64,000 bases of DNA from Weissella muntiaci (GCF_008107635.1 NZ_SDGZ01000013.1:62001-126000); one strand, 5' to 3'. Positions 27,303 to 36,647 are shown, numbered from the stretch's first letter. The notes: a model not told the origin generated them from the sequence alone. A program made the numbers and translations.

Positions 27303-28553
27303 CTAACCTTCCACTAACAAAAAACCACAGAGCATTCCCAACGTTGTTCCGGCCATTGCGGAATATAAAACATGTCCAGCAATATTGGCATATATAATCG
27401 ACATTAAGAACAGTGCAAAGATGCTTTTATTCTGCAAAATATTGATTTTCCTAAAGACCGTTACCACAAAGGTTATTAAAAACATTAGCCCTAAGTAGCC
27501 ATAACTGAAAAACGTGTCAATAAAATCCATTTCAATCAATCCTTCAGCCTCTACAATGATAAATTTCCTAAAATCATAGCCGTAACCAATGAAATTCAAC
27601 AATTCAAAATTCTTCATCTTCGTCGCTAAAATTGCCAGGTCATTACTAGTACGTCCCAGTCGATCACTGAAAAGCACCCGAAGCACGTCACCATTATAGA
27701 GTTGATAGAAGTATTGGATTCTTTTTATATTCGGAAGAAACACGGTTTCATAAATTGAGGCCCCATAAAAATAGATCACAATTCCGATGGCTGCCGCGAT
27801 ATCCAAAATAACAATCAAAAGGATCGGTAAAGTCCATGTTTGTAATGCCCTAATCACTAAAATCACAACTGACATAACCAATGCCAGCAAACCCATCTTT
27901 GTCCCGATGATTAGCAATGCCCATAGATCCCCGAAATATAAACAAAATAGTAAGACATTTCTCCGATTCGGCCGATTTATCTGCACCGTTAAAACCAAGA
28001 AAATTGTTAAAAATGCTAAACAGTAGGTTGTATCATTAGGTCCGTAGTACCATCCCTTAAAACCAACTGTACCGTCATAAGTATTGGTTCCTACACCTAG
28101 AAGTTTAGGAATAATCAAACCTAGTATTAATAATAAATTTGATATATTTGTTACTTGCGTCAGTGTTTCTTTACTAATAAGCTGGCGATATGAATAGAAA
28201 AAGACGATGATGACTGCCCACACAATATATTTCCCAAAAATCCGACCTTCATTAATTAATTGTGCAAAACTATAATCATATACAATTCCTTGAACTAAAA
28301 TAACCGTTAAGGTTCCACCAAAACAGATTGCAAAGCTAATCGAAATTGCTTGCCAATTTTTGTAAATAATAATTGATCCAATGATCAAAGCTGACAGAAT
28401 CAGCCGGAAAATTATGCCAATTGGGAGGGATTCCTGACCATAAGAAATCCCTCCTTGCAGCACCATACCACTTGCGGCATCAGCTAACGGAAATATCGCC
28501 AACATATATAAAACTATCTTGACAAGGTTATATTGACTTCTCTTGAAATACAC
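27303..28553 (-). CDS. Wzy-like polysaccharide polymerase
   Basis: A 416-residue membrane protein with about eleven spans and a large loop between late spans (residues 265-330, FYGASIYETVFLPNIKRIQY onward), the usual layout of Wzy/O-antigen ligase proteins. It would join repeat units outside the membrane. The start is a GTG at 28553 with GAGG ten bases upstream. Identity rests on topology and location between flippase and chain-length genes, as these proteins share little sequence. Confidence 0.78.
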   Translation of the reverse strand: MYFKRSQYNLVKIVLYMLAIFPLADAASGMVLQGGISYGQESLPIGIIFRLILSALIIGSIIIYKNWQAISISFAICFGGTLTVILVQGIVYDYSFAQLINEGRIFGKYIVWAVIIVFFYSYRQLISKETLTQVTNISNLLLILGLIIPKLLGVGTNTYDGTVGFKGWYYGPNDTTYCLAFLTIFLVLTVQINRPNRRNVLLFCLYFGDLWALLIIGTKMGLLALVMSVVILVIRALQTWTLPILLIVILDIAAAIGIVIYFYGASIYETVFLPNIKRIQYFYQLYNGDVLRVLFSDRLGRTSNDLAILATKMKNFELLNFIGYGYDFRKFIIVEAEGLIEMDFIDTFFSYGYLGLMFLITFVVTVFRKINILQNKSIFALFLMSIIYANIAGHVLYSAMAGTTLGMLCGFLLVEG

Positions 28554-28779
28554 GTTACTTTGTCCTCAAATTGGTTCTCACCCGATCAGCCAACGATATT
28601 AGTTTACTTACTTGGCCTGCAACTAATTACGATTCACGATCACCTGTCGATCATAGAATTCGTTGTTGCCAACATCCGATTTGAATTAACCGGCGTCTTC
28701 ATCCACATAAGATTTACTATTTCTTCAGCAAGGGGCTACATGATAAATCAGCTCATTCCCGACTCTCTCTCGAAATCTG

Positions 28780-29274
28780 TTAACGTTTGAAATCCCACGT
28801 TGCTGTTTCACTAACGGTCTTGTATTGCAATTTAGCTGGTGTCAAACCATTATCGAGCTCAAAATACAATTTTTCTTGTCCCTTAGCGTTGCTGTCGAAG
28901 GACTTGCCAAAGGCTGTGTATTTACTTGAAATATTATGCCACTTGCCCTTGTTGTCCTTAATTCTAAAGTCCAAGGCACCTATTCCGGCCGCATCATTAC
29001 TAATGTTTTCAAAGTCGACTTTAATCACGTACAACTTAGCCTTCTTGTCTTTATCATTTAATGTTGTTTTCTCAACTGAGCCAAAATGCAATTTAAAATT
29101 ACCTACTGCAACTGGATCGCTACTTTGATCATTTGTCGAAACTAACTGATAATCATTCTTTCCCTGCGTGCTACTTGTATTCTTTGTACCTTTACCAAAC
29201 ATAAATGCTCCTATCACCAAACCAATTGCAACAATCACTGCACCAATTGTTAATAAAATCTTTGAACGCTTCAT
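28780..29274 (-). CDS. Membrane-anchored DUF4352-like protein
   Basis: A 164-residue protein with one N-terminal membrane helix (residues 7-27), a Ser/Thr/Gly linker and an extracytoplasmic beta-rich domain of DUF4352 type (KLYVIKVDFENISNDAAGIG, then KGQEKLYFELDNG). The final K, A, T, W, D, F segment is close to other such domains. Its start overlaps the TagA/WecG stop by four bases, so it belongs to the operon. Its job in polysaccharide assembly is unknown; it could bind the polymer or an assembly protein outside the membrane. Confidence 0.75.
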   Translation of the reverse strand: MKRSKILLTIGAVIVAIGLVIGAFMFGKGTKNTSSTQGKNDYQLVSTNDQSSDPVAVGNFKLHFGSVEKTTLNDKDKKAKLYVIKVDFENISNDAAGIGALDFRIKDNKGKWHNISSKYTAFGKSFDSNAKGQEKLYFELDNGLTPAKLQYKTVSETATWDFKR

Positions 29275-30011
29275 TGTTTAATGCTCCTTGCTTCTTTAAT
29301 TGTCAAATTAATAAATTTTAGATTGCCAAAGAAATAGCGTCGCCACATTCGCCGCGGTTCTTGTAAAAACCGATAGAACCACTCCAACCCTGCCATTTGC
29401 ATCCAGCGGGGCGCTCGTGAAAGCTTTCCAGAGATCACGTCGAAACTTCCGCCAACCCCCATAAAGATGGCAGACACATCCGCATCCATTAATGATTGGA
29501 TGAAATATTCCTTCTGTGGTGACGTTATCCCAATAAACACCATATCCGCTCGAATGTCCTTCAGCTTCGCAGCCTTTTGAGACCAAACGTCACTACCAAA
29601 GTATCCATTCTCATAGCCCAGCACCCTTAGTGTTGGATATTTCGCTTCAATGTTCGTAACAGCTTGTCTGATTACCGCTTCCTTTGCGCCAATAAAATAA
29701 ACGGAATAGCCTTTTTGAGCAGCCAAATTCAACAGATCATCCATCAAATCAATTCCTGCTACACGTTCTGGTAAAGCTTGCTTGAGCATACGCGATGCTA
29801 ACACCATTGAGATTCCATCTGGATTAACAATCGCGGCCTTTTTACAAATTTCTAATAACCGTAGATCATCTTGAATTGCATTTACCTTATCAGAATTAAC
29901 TCCTAGCAAGTGGGCCGGCTTACCATTTTGGATATACTCATCGACCACGCTAACTGTCTCTTGTCGAGTCAAATCATCAACTTCTAACCCAAATAAATTT
30001 CGTCTCATCAT
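29271..30011 (-). CDS. WecG/TagA/CpsF family glycosyltransferase
   Basis: A 246-residue GT26 enzyme that adds N-acetylmannosamine or its uronic acid to a lipid-linked sugar. Motifs seen: NSDKVNAIQDD near residue 38, NPDGISMV near residue 67, FIGITSPQKEYFIQSL near residue 148, and GVGGSFDVISGKLSRAPRWM near residue 181. The C-terminal basic segment LQEPRRMWRRYF is the usual membrane-binding tail. Translationally coupled to wecB by a four-base overlap; the pair makes and uses UDP-ManNAc. Confidence 0.92.
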   Translation of the reverse strand: MMRRNLFGLEVDDLTRQETVSVVDEYIQNGKPAHLLGVNSDKVNAIQDDLRLLEICKKAAIVNPDGISMVLASRMLKQALPERVAGIDLMDDLLNLAAQKGYSVYFIGAKEAVIRQAVTNIEAKYPTLRVLGYENGYFGSDVWSQKAAKLKDIRADMVFIGITSPQKEYFIQSLMDADVSAIFMGVGGSFDVISGKLSRAPRWMQMAGLEWFYRFLQEPRRMWRRYFFGNLKFINLTIKEARSIKQ

Positions 30012-31126
30012 CTGTTGATCCGTTCCAATCGCTCAATCACGGCTGCCACGATCCTCTGGGCAGCTTGCCCGTCACCATAAGGATTGTTTGCTGCAGCCAT
30101 CTGAGCATACGTTTTATCATCGTTTAACAGTAAAGCAATGTTCCGATAGACGTTGTCATATTCGGTTCCAACTAATTTCAATGTCCCCGCATTTACCCCT
30201 TCAGGACGCTCTGTTGTATCACGCAAAACAAGGACTGGCTTCCCCAAAGAGGGTGCTTCTTCCTGCACACCACCAGAATCCGTTAAAATCAAATAGCTCT
30301 TTGCTGCGAAATTATGAAATTCCACAACGTTCAATGGCTCTGTTAAGTGAATATTAGGAGTTGCTCCTAATATTTCATTCGCCTCTTTTTGTACGGCTGG
30401 ACTCAAATGGACTGGAAATATAACCGAAACATTTGAATAATGCTCAACGATTGCCTTAACCGCTTTAAAAACATTTCGCATACCAGTGCCTTGATTTTCG
30501 CGACGATGCATTGTCAACAAAATGATCCGCTGGGTTGCTGGTATTTGCTCTAACAAGGAGCTATGAAAATCAGACCTGACAGTCAAATTCAATGCATCAA
30601 TCGCCGTGTTACCTGTAACATAAATATTCTGGTCGCCATGTCGCTCTTCTAACAAATTGATTCGACTCTGTTCAGTTGGTGCAAAATACACATCGCTGAT
30701 ATTATCAGTAATCTGCCGATTCATTTCCTCGGGATATGGGGAATACTTATCCCATGTTCTTAGACCTGCCTCGACATGCCCCACTGGAATTTTATGGTAG
30801 AAGGCACTCAGACTTGCCGCCATCGTAGTTGTTGTATCACCGTGTACCAGTAAAATATCTGGCTTTTCTTCGTTCAAAATTGGTCCCAATTTGTCCAATA
30901 CATTATTAGTTATATCTTCCAAAGTTTGATTATCCTTCATAATCTGCAAATCATAATCAGAATGGATATCAAAGACTTCCAGCACCTGATCCAACATTTC
31001 ACGATGCTGAGATGTAGCAACAAAAGTTGTTTTGATTTCTGAATGCTTTCTCAATTCAAATAAAATTGGAGCCATTTTAATTGCTTCGGGTCTCGTACCA
31101 AAAACTAACATTACATGTTTTTTCAT
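30008..31126 (-). CDS. wecB: UDP-N-acetylglucosamine 2-epimerase (non-hydrolysing)
   Basis: Interconverts UDP-GlcNAc and UDP-ManNAc. The 372-residue protein shows FGTRPEAIKMAPI at residue 9, VHGDTTTTMAASL near residue 94, VEAGLRTWDKYSPYPEE near residue 117, LTMHRRENQG near residue 205 and LTDSGGVQEEAPSLGKPVL near residue 285. Length and motifs are standard. It overlaps the GT4 gene upstream and the TagA-like gene downstream by four bases each. In this cluster it supplies UDP-ManNAc for the polymer. Confidence 0.95.
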   Translation of the reverse strand: MKKHVMLVFGTRPEAIKMAPILFELRKHSEIKTTFVATSQHREMLDQVLEVFDIHSDYDLQIMKDNQTLEDITNNVLDKLGPILNEEKPDILLVHGDTTTTMAASLSAFYHKIPVGHVEAGLRTWDKYSPYPEEMNRQITDNISDVYFAPTEQSRINLLEERHGDQNIYVTGNTAIDALNLTVRSDFHSSLLEQIPATQRIILLTMHRRENQGTGMRNVFKAVKAIVEHYSNVSVIFPVHLSPAVQKEANEILGATPNIHLTEPLNVVEFHNFAAKSYLILTDSGGVQEEAPSLGKPVLVLRDTTERPEGVNAGTLKLVGTEYDNVYRNIALLLNDDKTYAQMAAANNPYGDGQAAQRIVAAVIERLERINR

Positions 31127-32181
31127 CGTAAGATCCTTTCATATAATTTGGTAACTTGTTCAAACATTTTTCCAAGTGAATATTGCTCAATAATTGTCTG
31201 ACGCGCCAAATTACTAGTGATAAGCTTTTCATCAATTCCCATTTGGGCATATTTGTAAATAAGCTTCGTCATTTGTTCAATTGAGCCGGCATCTACCAAG
31301 TATCCATTGGACCTTCCATCGATCAGTTCTGGAATTCCACCAATCCGCGTTGCCAAGTTTGGCAAACCATATGCCATGCTTTCTAAGATCGCCATTGGCA
31401 AGCCCTCATGATAGGAAGGTAGAAAATGTAACATTGCATCTTGCATGGGCTCATATACATCATCGACCCAGTCGTGAAGCCTGATGACTTCAGCCATTCC
31501 AGCTAATTTGATTTGATTCTGCACGTTCTCCAAATCAGTAGTCGTTCCATCCCCATAGACATCAAACGTTATATTTGCGTCCAGTTGATGGACCTGTTTT
31601 GCAACCCTCACTAAGTCATAAGTGCCCTTCCGTTTACCAATTCGGCCAAACGTAACCACCTTTTTACTTGTTTCATTGACCTGTAACTGCTCATTGGGGA
31701 TTGGTACACCATTGTGAATAATTAGAATGTCCGTCTTGGTCAACGCTGTAAAAAAGGTTAACCAAGATTGACTTAGCACAATTACCTGAGACGCTCGATC
31801 AATTGTTTTTCGAATAATCCACTTAAAAAGCCGCCCTTGAGACTTATAAAAGACGTCGAATTCTGCGGCGTGATAATGATGGATTACTGGAATCCGCCTA
31901 GGGGTTAACCATGTTATAATTGCGGCCCGCCAAAAACTCCCACGTTCAGATACATGAATATGCACCAAGTCAATATTTCGCCGATGCAATAAGATTCGAT
32001 ATCTTAATACCACCTTGATAAAATTCCAAATCCAGCGTTGTCGCCATGTAACCAACAACTGAATATCGAAATCAGTTAAGTTGGCTTGTTGGTCTGCGAA
32101 ATGTTGCATAACAGTTGCTACTCCGCCAGATTCTGCCATATCCGGCCCAACAACCAAAATCTTGTTCTTAATACGCATCAT
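31123..32181 (-). CDS. GT4 family glycosyltransferase
   Basis: A 352-residue GT-B enzyme. The N-terminal domain begins KILVVGPDMAESGGVATVMQ; the C-terminal nucleotide-sugar domain has FGRIGKRKGTYDLV near residue 190 and the E-x7-E motif in YHEGLPMAILESMAYGLP near residue 275. Sugar donor and acceptor cannot be set. The ATG at 32181 overlaps the end of the priming transferase gene. It would add the second sugar of the repeat unit. Confidence 0.92.
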   Translation of the reverse strand: MMRIKNKILVVGPDMAESGGVATVMQHFADQQANLTDFDIQLLVTWRQRWIWNFIKVVLRYRILLHRRNIDLVHIHVSERGSFWRAAIITWLTPRRIPVIHHYHAAEFDVFYKSQGRLFKWIIRKTIDRASQVIVLSQSWLTFFTALTKTDILIIHNGVPIPNEQLQVNETSKKVVTFGRIGKRKGTYDLVRVAKQVHQLDANITFDVYGDGTTTDLENVQNQIKLAGMAEVIRLHDWVDDVYEPMQDAMLHFLPSYHEGLPMAILESMAYGLPNLATRIGGIPELIDGRSNGYLVDAGSIEQMTKLIYKYAQMGIDEKLITSNLARQTIIEQYSLGKMFEQVTKLYERILR

Positions 32182-32779
32182 TCGGTACCACCACCACAAA
32201 TATTGTCTGCATAATTATTTTCAAATCCAGTAATAGGCTTCGTTTTCGAATATATTCCAAATCCTTCTCAACCATATACTCAAAGGTTGTCCCGCTTCGC
32301 CCAGAAACTTGCCATAATCCGGTAATCCCAGGTAAAACATTGAGACGTTGTAAATCGTGCTCACTATATGCAGCAACTTCTCTTTCCAAAGCCGGACGTG
32401 GACCAACAATTGCCATATCGCCACGTAGCACATTCAAAAATTGTGGTAACTCATCTAAACTTGTCTTGCGTAAAAAGGCACCAACTTTGGTAACCCTAGG
32501 GTCGCGCCGCATCTTAAAAGTAATTCCATCAACGTCGTTATATTTAAGCAGTTCGTCTAACTGATCTTCTGCGTTAACAACCATCGTTCTAAATTTATAT
32601 ATCTCGAACCGATTGCCATCCTTACCTACCCTGACTTGACTAAAAAAAGCACCATGTTTTCGATCGCCAAGTTTGATTAATCCCCAAATCATTAATAAAG
32701 CAGGACTTAAAATAACCAGAGCAAATAATGAAAGCAACATATCCGCCCCCCGTTTTGTCATGTTATAAAAATCTGTCAT
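32168..32779 (-). CDS. Undecaprenyl-phosphate priming sugar-phosphate transferase
   Basis: A 203-residue enzyme of the bacterial sugar transferase family (CpsE/EpsL/WbaP catalytic part), with a single membrane helix at residues 12-35. It has FFSQVRVGKDGNRFEIYKF near residue 44, KTSLDELPQFLNVLRGDM near residue 110, IVGPRPAL with the conserved PRP, and PGITGLWQVSGRS. It transfers a sugar-1-phosphate to undecaprenyl phosphate to start each repeat. The first sugar is unknown. Overlaps the flippase gene by 17 bases. Confidence 0.94.
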   Translation of the reverse strand: MTDFYNMTKRGADMLLSLFALVILSPALLMIWGLIKLGDRKHGAFFSQVRVGKDGNRFEIYKFRTMVVNAEDQLDELLKYNDVDGITFKMRRDPRVTKVGAFLRKTSLDELPQFLNVLRGDMAIVGPRPALEREVAAYSEHDLQRLNVLPGITGLWQVSGRSGTTFEYMVEKDLEYIRKRSLLLDLKIIMQTIFVVVVPNDAY

Positions 32780-34196
32780 TTAAAAACCCAATTATCTCTT
32801 TAAAAACTTTGATGATGATTCGCCAGTAAGCTAGTAGTACAAGCATCATTCCCAGTCCAAACCAACTTGAATTCTCAAGCATATTAAATTTGTTCTGATT
32901 AGTTACTAATATCGTTGCAACCAGCAATACGCCCGCACTGATAGCAAGCTGTAGATACTTAATCTCCATCATCTCTTTTGTGTCAATAATTCTGTATACA
33001 ACCATGCTTAAATATCCTAGATTCAAAGCGATGATTGCACCGTAGATCTTAAAAAGCGGTAGAAAGATTGATAAACCAATTACCGTCACAATAAATCCCA
33101 ATGCTGTACTAAGTCCTAAACCACTTGTCTTACGACTTACCATGTAATTAACACCTAAAATTGTTGCCAAACCATACCAAAAATTTGCCATTAACAATCC
33201 CGGAATTAATCTCCATCCCAAGGCAAACTCACCGCCAATAAATATTTGACCAATTGGCTGACTAAACATGATTAAAAATAGGCTAATCGTAAATTCAACA
33301 ATGATAAAGCCGTTAATAATCAATGTATAAAATTGGTTATCATCCTCTTCCGCTGCCTGCACTGCGTTTAGTTCCCAAGCCTGCGTAAATATATAAACCA
33401 CAACTGAGATAATACTTGGTAATTTAGCGGCCGCAGCAAACAACCCATTCGCACTAACACCGACTGCAAATAAAATTCCAAAACGAACAACTCCATTGAA
33501 TAACCACCAAATAATCGCATTTGGAATCATCGGAATTGAATATCGAAGCATGCTTTTTAGCTCGCTGAGGCTAATTCGCTTGAAAACGCTAGTCAAACGC
33601 CATCGCGGTGTGGCTGGCCCCAATATCAAAATTGAGACAACTACGGAAAATATAATTGAGCAAATATACCCAACGACCCCCATGTGCCAGTAATAGACTA
33701 GCAAGACTGAAATAACGAACAAGGTTCCGGCCGTTATGAGCCCATTTAAGGTATAACGGACTGTGTGCCCATTCCCCCGTACATACTGTCCAAATAAGTT
33801 TTGTATATTTTGTAAGAATACTAATATCAAGCCTAAAAGTACGACATAGCTCATTCCCCTAGGCAACCAATTTGCCCCGACAAGTAAAACAAGCGCATAA
33901 AAAACCAGACTTACCAGAGTTATTTCAATCGCTAAAAAGAATGCGCGCTCCTTTTTGACTTGATCCAATTCGCCATCCAACTGATCACGAAACACTGCTT
34001 CATAGACGCTAAGTGCAAATATTGGTGTCAAAACGTTAACAACATTGATTACTAAATCAACGAATCCATATTGACTTGTCGTTAAGCTGGCAGTATAGAT
34101 TGGCACCAACAATAAGACCAAGATCTTACTGCCAAAATTTCCAATTCCAAATAAAATTGTGTTATTAAATAGCTGCTTTACCTTCGTATTTTTCAT
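32763..34196 (-). CDS. Wzx-type polysaccharide flippase
   Basis: A 477-residue MOP-superfamily membrane protein with about 14 spans that flips lipid-linked repeat units outward. The N-terminal segment FGIGNFGSKILVLLLVPIY is typical. The ATG at 34196 is chosen because the upstream frame runs through a hairpin (34261-34289) and does not look like protein. No strong ribosome site stands at the usual distance, so the exact start is less certain. First of the core assembly genes, 120 bases after the secreted Ig-repeat gene. Confidence 0.88.
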   Translation of the reverse strand: MKNTKVKQLFNNTILFGIGNFGSKILVLLLVPIYTASLTTSQYGFVDLVINVVNVLTPIFALSVYEAVFRDQLDGELDQVKKERAFFLAIEITLVSLVFYALVLLVGANWLPRGMSYVVLLGLILVFLQNIQNLFGQYVRGNGHTVRYTLNGLITAGTLFVISVLLVYYWHMGVVGYICSIIFSVVVSILILGPATPRWRLTSVFKRISLSELKSMLRYSIPMIPNAIIWWLFNGVVRFGILFAVGVSANGLFAAAAKLPSIISVVVYIFTQAWELNAVQAAEEDDNQFYTLIINGFIIVEFTISLFLIMFSQPIGQIFIGGEFALGWRLIPGLLMANFWYGLATILGVNYMVSRKTSGLGLSTALGFIVTVIGLSIFLPLFKIYGAIIALNLGYLSMVVYRIIDTKEMMEIKYLQLAISAGVLLVATILVTNQNKFNMLENSSWFGLGMMLVLLAYWRIIIKVFKEIIGFLNDRFL

Positions 34197-34226
34197 CGCC
34201 TCGTTAATCTTGTTCCTCGGAATGCT

Positions 34227-34289
34227 TTTCTTACAGCAGGTTTCTGTTAAGAAACCAAATGGGACGTATCTTTCACGGACACGTCCCAC
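34227..34289 (-). promoter_or_regulatory. Hairpins between the Ig-repeat gene and the flippase gene
   Basis: On the minus strand, GGGACGTGTCCGTGAAAGATACGTCCC (27 bases, split here as stems GGGACGT and ACGTCCC) is followed by a second inverted repeat, TTCTTA and TAAGAA, at 34227-34252. The first lacks a clean T-run, so it may be a leaky terminator or an RNA-processing site that lowers expression of the polysaccharide genes relative to the secreted protein. Confidence 0.45.
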
Positions 34290-34316
34290 TCTGAGTAATA
34301 GTTAATCAGTAACTAA

Positions 34317-36647
34317 TTAGTTAATCGTAATTGACTTACTGTCTAACTTTTGTCCATCGGCTGAGTATGCCTCAAGCACAATATTTTGACCCTTTGAAAT
34401 TGAATTACCTACATAATAAGTGAAGTTACCGTTCTCAAATACTCCACCCATCGTTGTAAGAACTCCGTTAATGTACAAACGGGCCGTTGAAACATCACCA
34501 GTATAAGTTCCAGTAATAAACTGTGAACCACTTTGGTAAACAGCTGGTGTAATGCTTCCTGTTGCTGATGGTGTGTTCACTGTAACTGATTTTGTATCAA
34601 GCTTTTGATTATCAGCTGAATATGCTTCAATCGTTACTACGTTTCCACTGGCAATTGCATTACCTACATAATAGCTAAAGCTACCATTGGCGAAATCACC
34701 GCCTGCTGAAATTTGTTGACCATTCACATATACCTTGGCATATGAAACTGCTCCAGAATATGTTCCTGTGATCAAACCATTTCCAACTGTATATGGTGCT
34801 GGTGCGATACTTCCTGTTGCTGATGGTGTGTTCACTGTAACCGTCTTTGAATCAAGCTTTTGGTTATCTGCTGAATATGCTTCAATTGTTACCACGTTTC
34901 CGCTAGCAATCGCATTACCTACGTAATAATTAAATGAACCATTTGCAAAGTTTCCACCTGCTGAAATTTGTTGACCGTTAACATATACCTTGGCATATGA
35001 AACTGCCCCTGAGTAAGAACCTGTGATTGTATCAGATCCAACGGTATAAGGAGCAGGTGTGATGCTACCAACTACGCTTGGTGTAGACAAAGTAACTGCC
35101 TTTGAATCGACCATTTGATTATCAGCATTGTATGCATCAATCCGTACGTTGTCGCCATTGGCAACTGCATTACCTACGTAATAACTAAAGTTACCATTTG
35201 AGAAATCTCCACCAACAGAGATTTGTTGATTATTAACGTAAACCTTGGCATAAGTAACATCACCAGTATAAGTTCCTGAAATATTACCAGATCCGACAGT
35301 ATAGTTATTTGGTGTAATTGTTCCAGCTGACACTGACTTATCAACAATCTTAACCGTCTTCGTATCTAACTTACGACCATTTTTATCATAGGCGATCAAA
35401 GACACGTCATCACTCTTCTTTAGGTCAACGTTTTCAGGAACGTAGAATGTAAATTCACCATTCTTAAAGATTCCACCACTCTCAACCTTGGTCGTACCAA
35501 CCATCAAATCCATTGATGCTACATCGCCGGTGTAACTACCAGTTAGCTTTGTAGCACCCTCTTGAGCATCATTTGGTGTGATTTTACCAGTCGTTGCTGG
35601 TGAAACAACGAACGTTACTGTCTTAGTTGTCTTCATACCAACTGAATCAACAACCGCGTAAGTAACATCATATTCACCAACCGTATTTGGCTTGATATCA
35701 TTCTTTTCAATGGTGATTTTGTTCGTAATATTACCGTCTTCTTTATCGGTAGCAGTAACATTCTCCAACAAACGTGCGTCATCAACTGTTGATCCCAAAG
35801 GAATATCAGTATCCAACTTATCAGTGTTAATTACTGGAACACTGTTGCCATAACCAGGGTCGATTTGTCCGATTGGAATCTTGGTATGTGACTCATTGCT
35901 ACCAATCGTCCAATCAATTGTGTTCTCATCACCACGAAGAGCGGCTTGGAAGTCATAGAAACCACTATTCGAGTTCATTACACGTACACCAGAATCAGTG
36001 ACCGCCTTACCTAGATCAATGCTCAAGTCGATCGTTGTATGTGGCAAAACTCCAAGTACATCAGTTGTCTTGGGGTTATCAATGATGATTTGGTTATTTT
36101 CCACCTTGATATCCATTGACTTGTAGTTGGAATCTTTTACCTTGATTCCAGCAGTCCATGCACGGTAACGACCTGTAATGTTATCGCGGAATTCCTTAGT
36201 TTGAGAAATTTCAGCGAATTCTTGTGGTAACTTCATCACGAATTGACTCTTGTCACCCCATTTTGCTCCCGCAACAGATTGCATATCAAACTTCATTTGG
36301 ATCACACCAGTGGTCACGCCATTTTCAATGGTCAACCCCTGTTGCGCGTTATTAGACATCCCTACATAATCCAGGCTTCCCCAAGAAATTAGGTTCAAGG
36401 CATATGGTGAAACAGATGTTGTATCTGAACTACTACTATCAGTAGTCGCACCCGTTGCTGTTTGCCCAGCTGCTGATGTTTGATTGTCAGCTGCTGTACT
36501 AGTTGTTCCAGCATCGCTAGTCTTAGCACTTGTTGTAGTCGATGAATCAGCCGCTGTGTTTGCCGATGCCACAACTGGTAAAATTTGTGCTGAAAAAGTT
36601 AGAGCAACGACTGTTGCCGCAAAACCTTGCTTTAATTTAATACCCAT
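34317..36647 (-). CDS. Secreted protein with tandem Ig-like repeats
   Basis: A 776-residue protein with a signal peptide (residues 1-29, cut near ASANT), a Ser/Thr-rich linker (to about residue 80), a unique N-terminal domain (about 80-275), a DUF5011-type Ig-like domain (about 275-355) and five tandem Ig-like repeats of about 85 residues. Repeats three and four are nearly identical. The chain ends in a repeat strand (KLDSKSITIN) with no LPXTG motif, membrane span or obvious wall-binding tail, so it is either released or held non-covalently. GGAG lies seven bases before the ATG at 36647. It directly precedes the polysaccharide genes. Possible adhesin or polymer-binding protein; function not established. 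Confidence 0.88.
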   Translation of the reverse strand: MGIKLKQGFAATVVALTFSAQILPVVASANTAADSSTTTSAKTSDAGTTSTAADNQTSAAGQTATGATTDSSSSDTTSVSPYALNLISWGSLDYVGMSNNAQQGLTIENGVTTGVIQMKFDMQSVAGAKWGDKSQFVMKLPQEFAEISQTKEFRDNITGRYRAWTAGIKVKDSNYKSMDIKVENNQIIIDNPKTTDVLGVLPHTTIDLSIDLGKAVTDSGVRVMNSNSGFYDFQAALRGDENTIDWTIGSNESHTKIPIGQIDPGYGNSVPVINTDKLDTDIPLGSTVDDARLLENVTATDKEDGNITNKITIEKNDIKPNTVGEYDVTYAVVDSVGMKTTKTVTFVVSPATTGKITPNDAQEGATKLTGSYTGDVASMDLMVGTTKVESGGIFKNGEFTFYVPENVDLKKSDDVSLIAYDKNGRKLDTKTVKIVDKSVSAGTITPNNYTVGSGNISGTYTGDVTYAKVYVNNQQISVGGDFSNGNFSYYVGNAVANGDNVRIDAYNADNQMVDSKAVTLSTPSVVGSITPAPYTVGSDTITGSYSGAVSYAKVYVNGQQISAGGNFANGSFNYYVGNAIASGNVVTIEAYSADNQKLDSKTVTVNTPSATGSIAPAPYTVGNGLITGTYSGAVSYAKVYVNGQQISAGGDFANGSFSYYVGNAIASGNVVTIEAYSADNQKLDTKSVTVNTPSATGSITPAVYQSGSQFITGTYTGDVSTARLYINGVLTTMGGVFENGNFTYYVGNSISKGQNIVLEAYSADGQKLDSKSITIN
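34320..35333 (-). repeat. Four tandem 82-86-codon repeats
   Basis: Boundaries by protein alignment are about 34320-34565, 34566-34820, 34821-35075 and 35076-35333, with a more distant fifth copy to about 35600. Each unit contains ITGTYSG..AKVYVNGQQIS..G..FSYYVGN..EAYSADNQKLDSK in that order. The second and third units are 255 bases long and nearly identical in DNA, so copy number may vary between strains. Confidence 0.9.

Noticed and set aside
28533-28790. 85-codon rightward frame in the operon gap
   Set aside because: No ribosome site, opposite strand to all neighbours, and no recognisable protein features.
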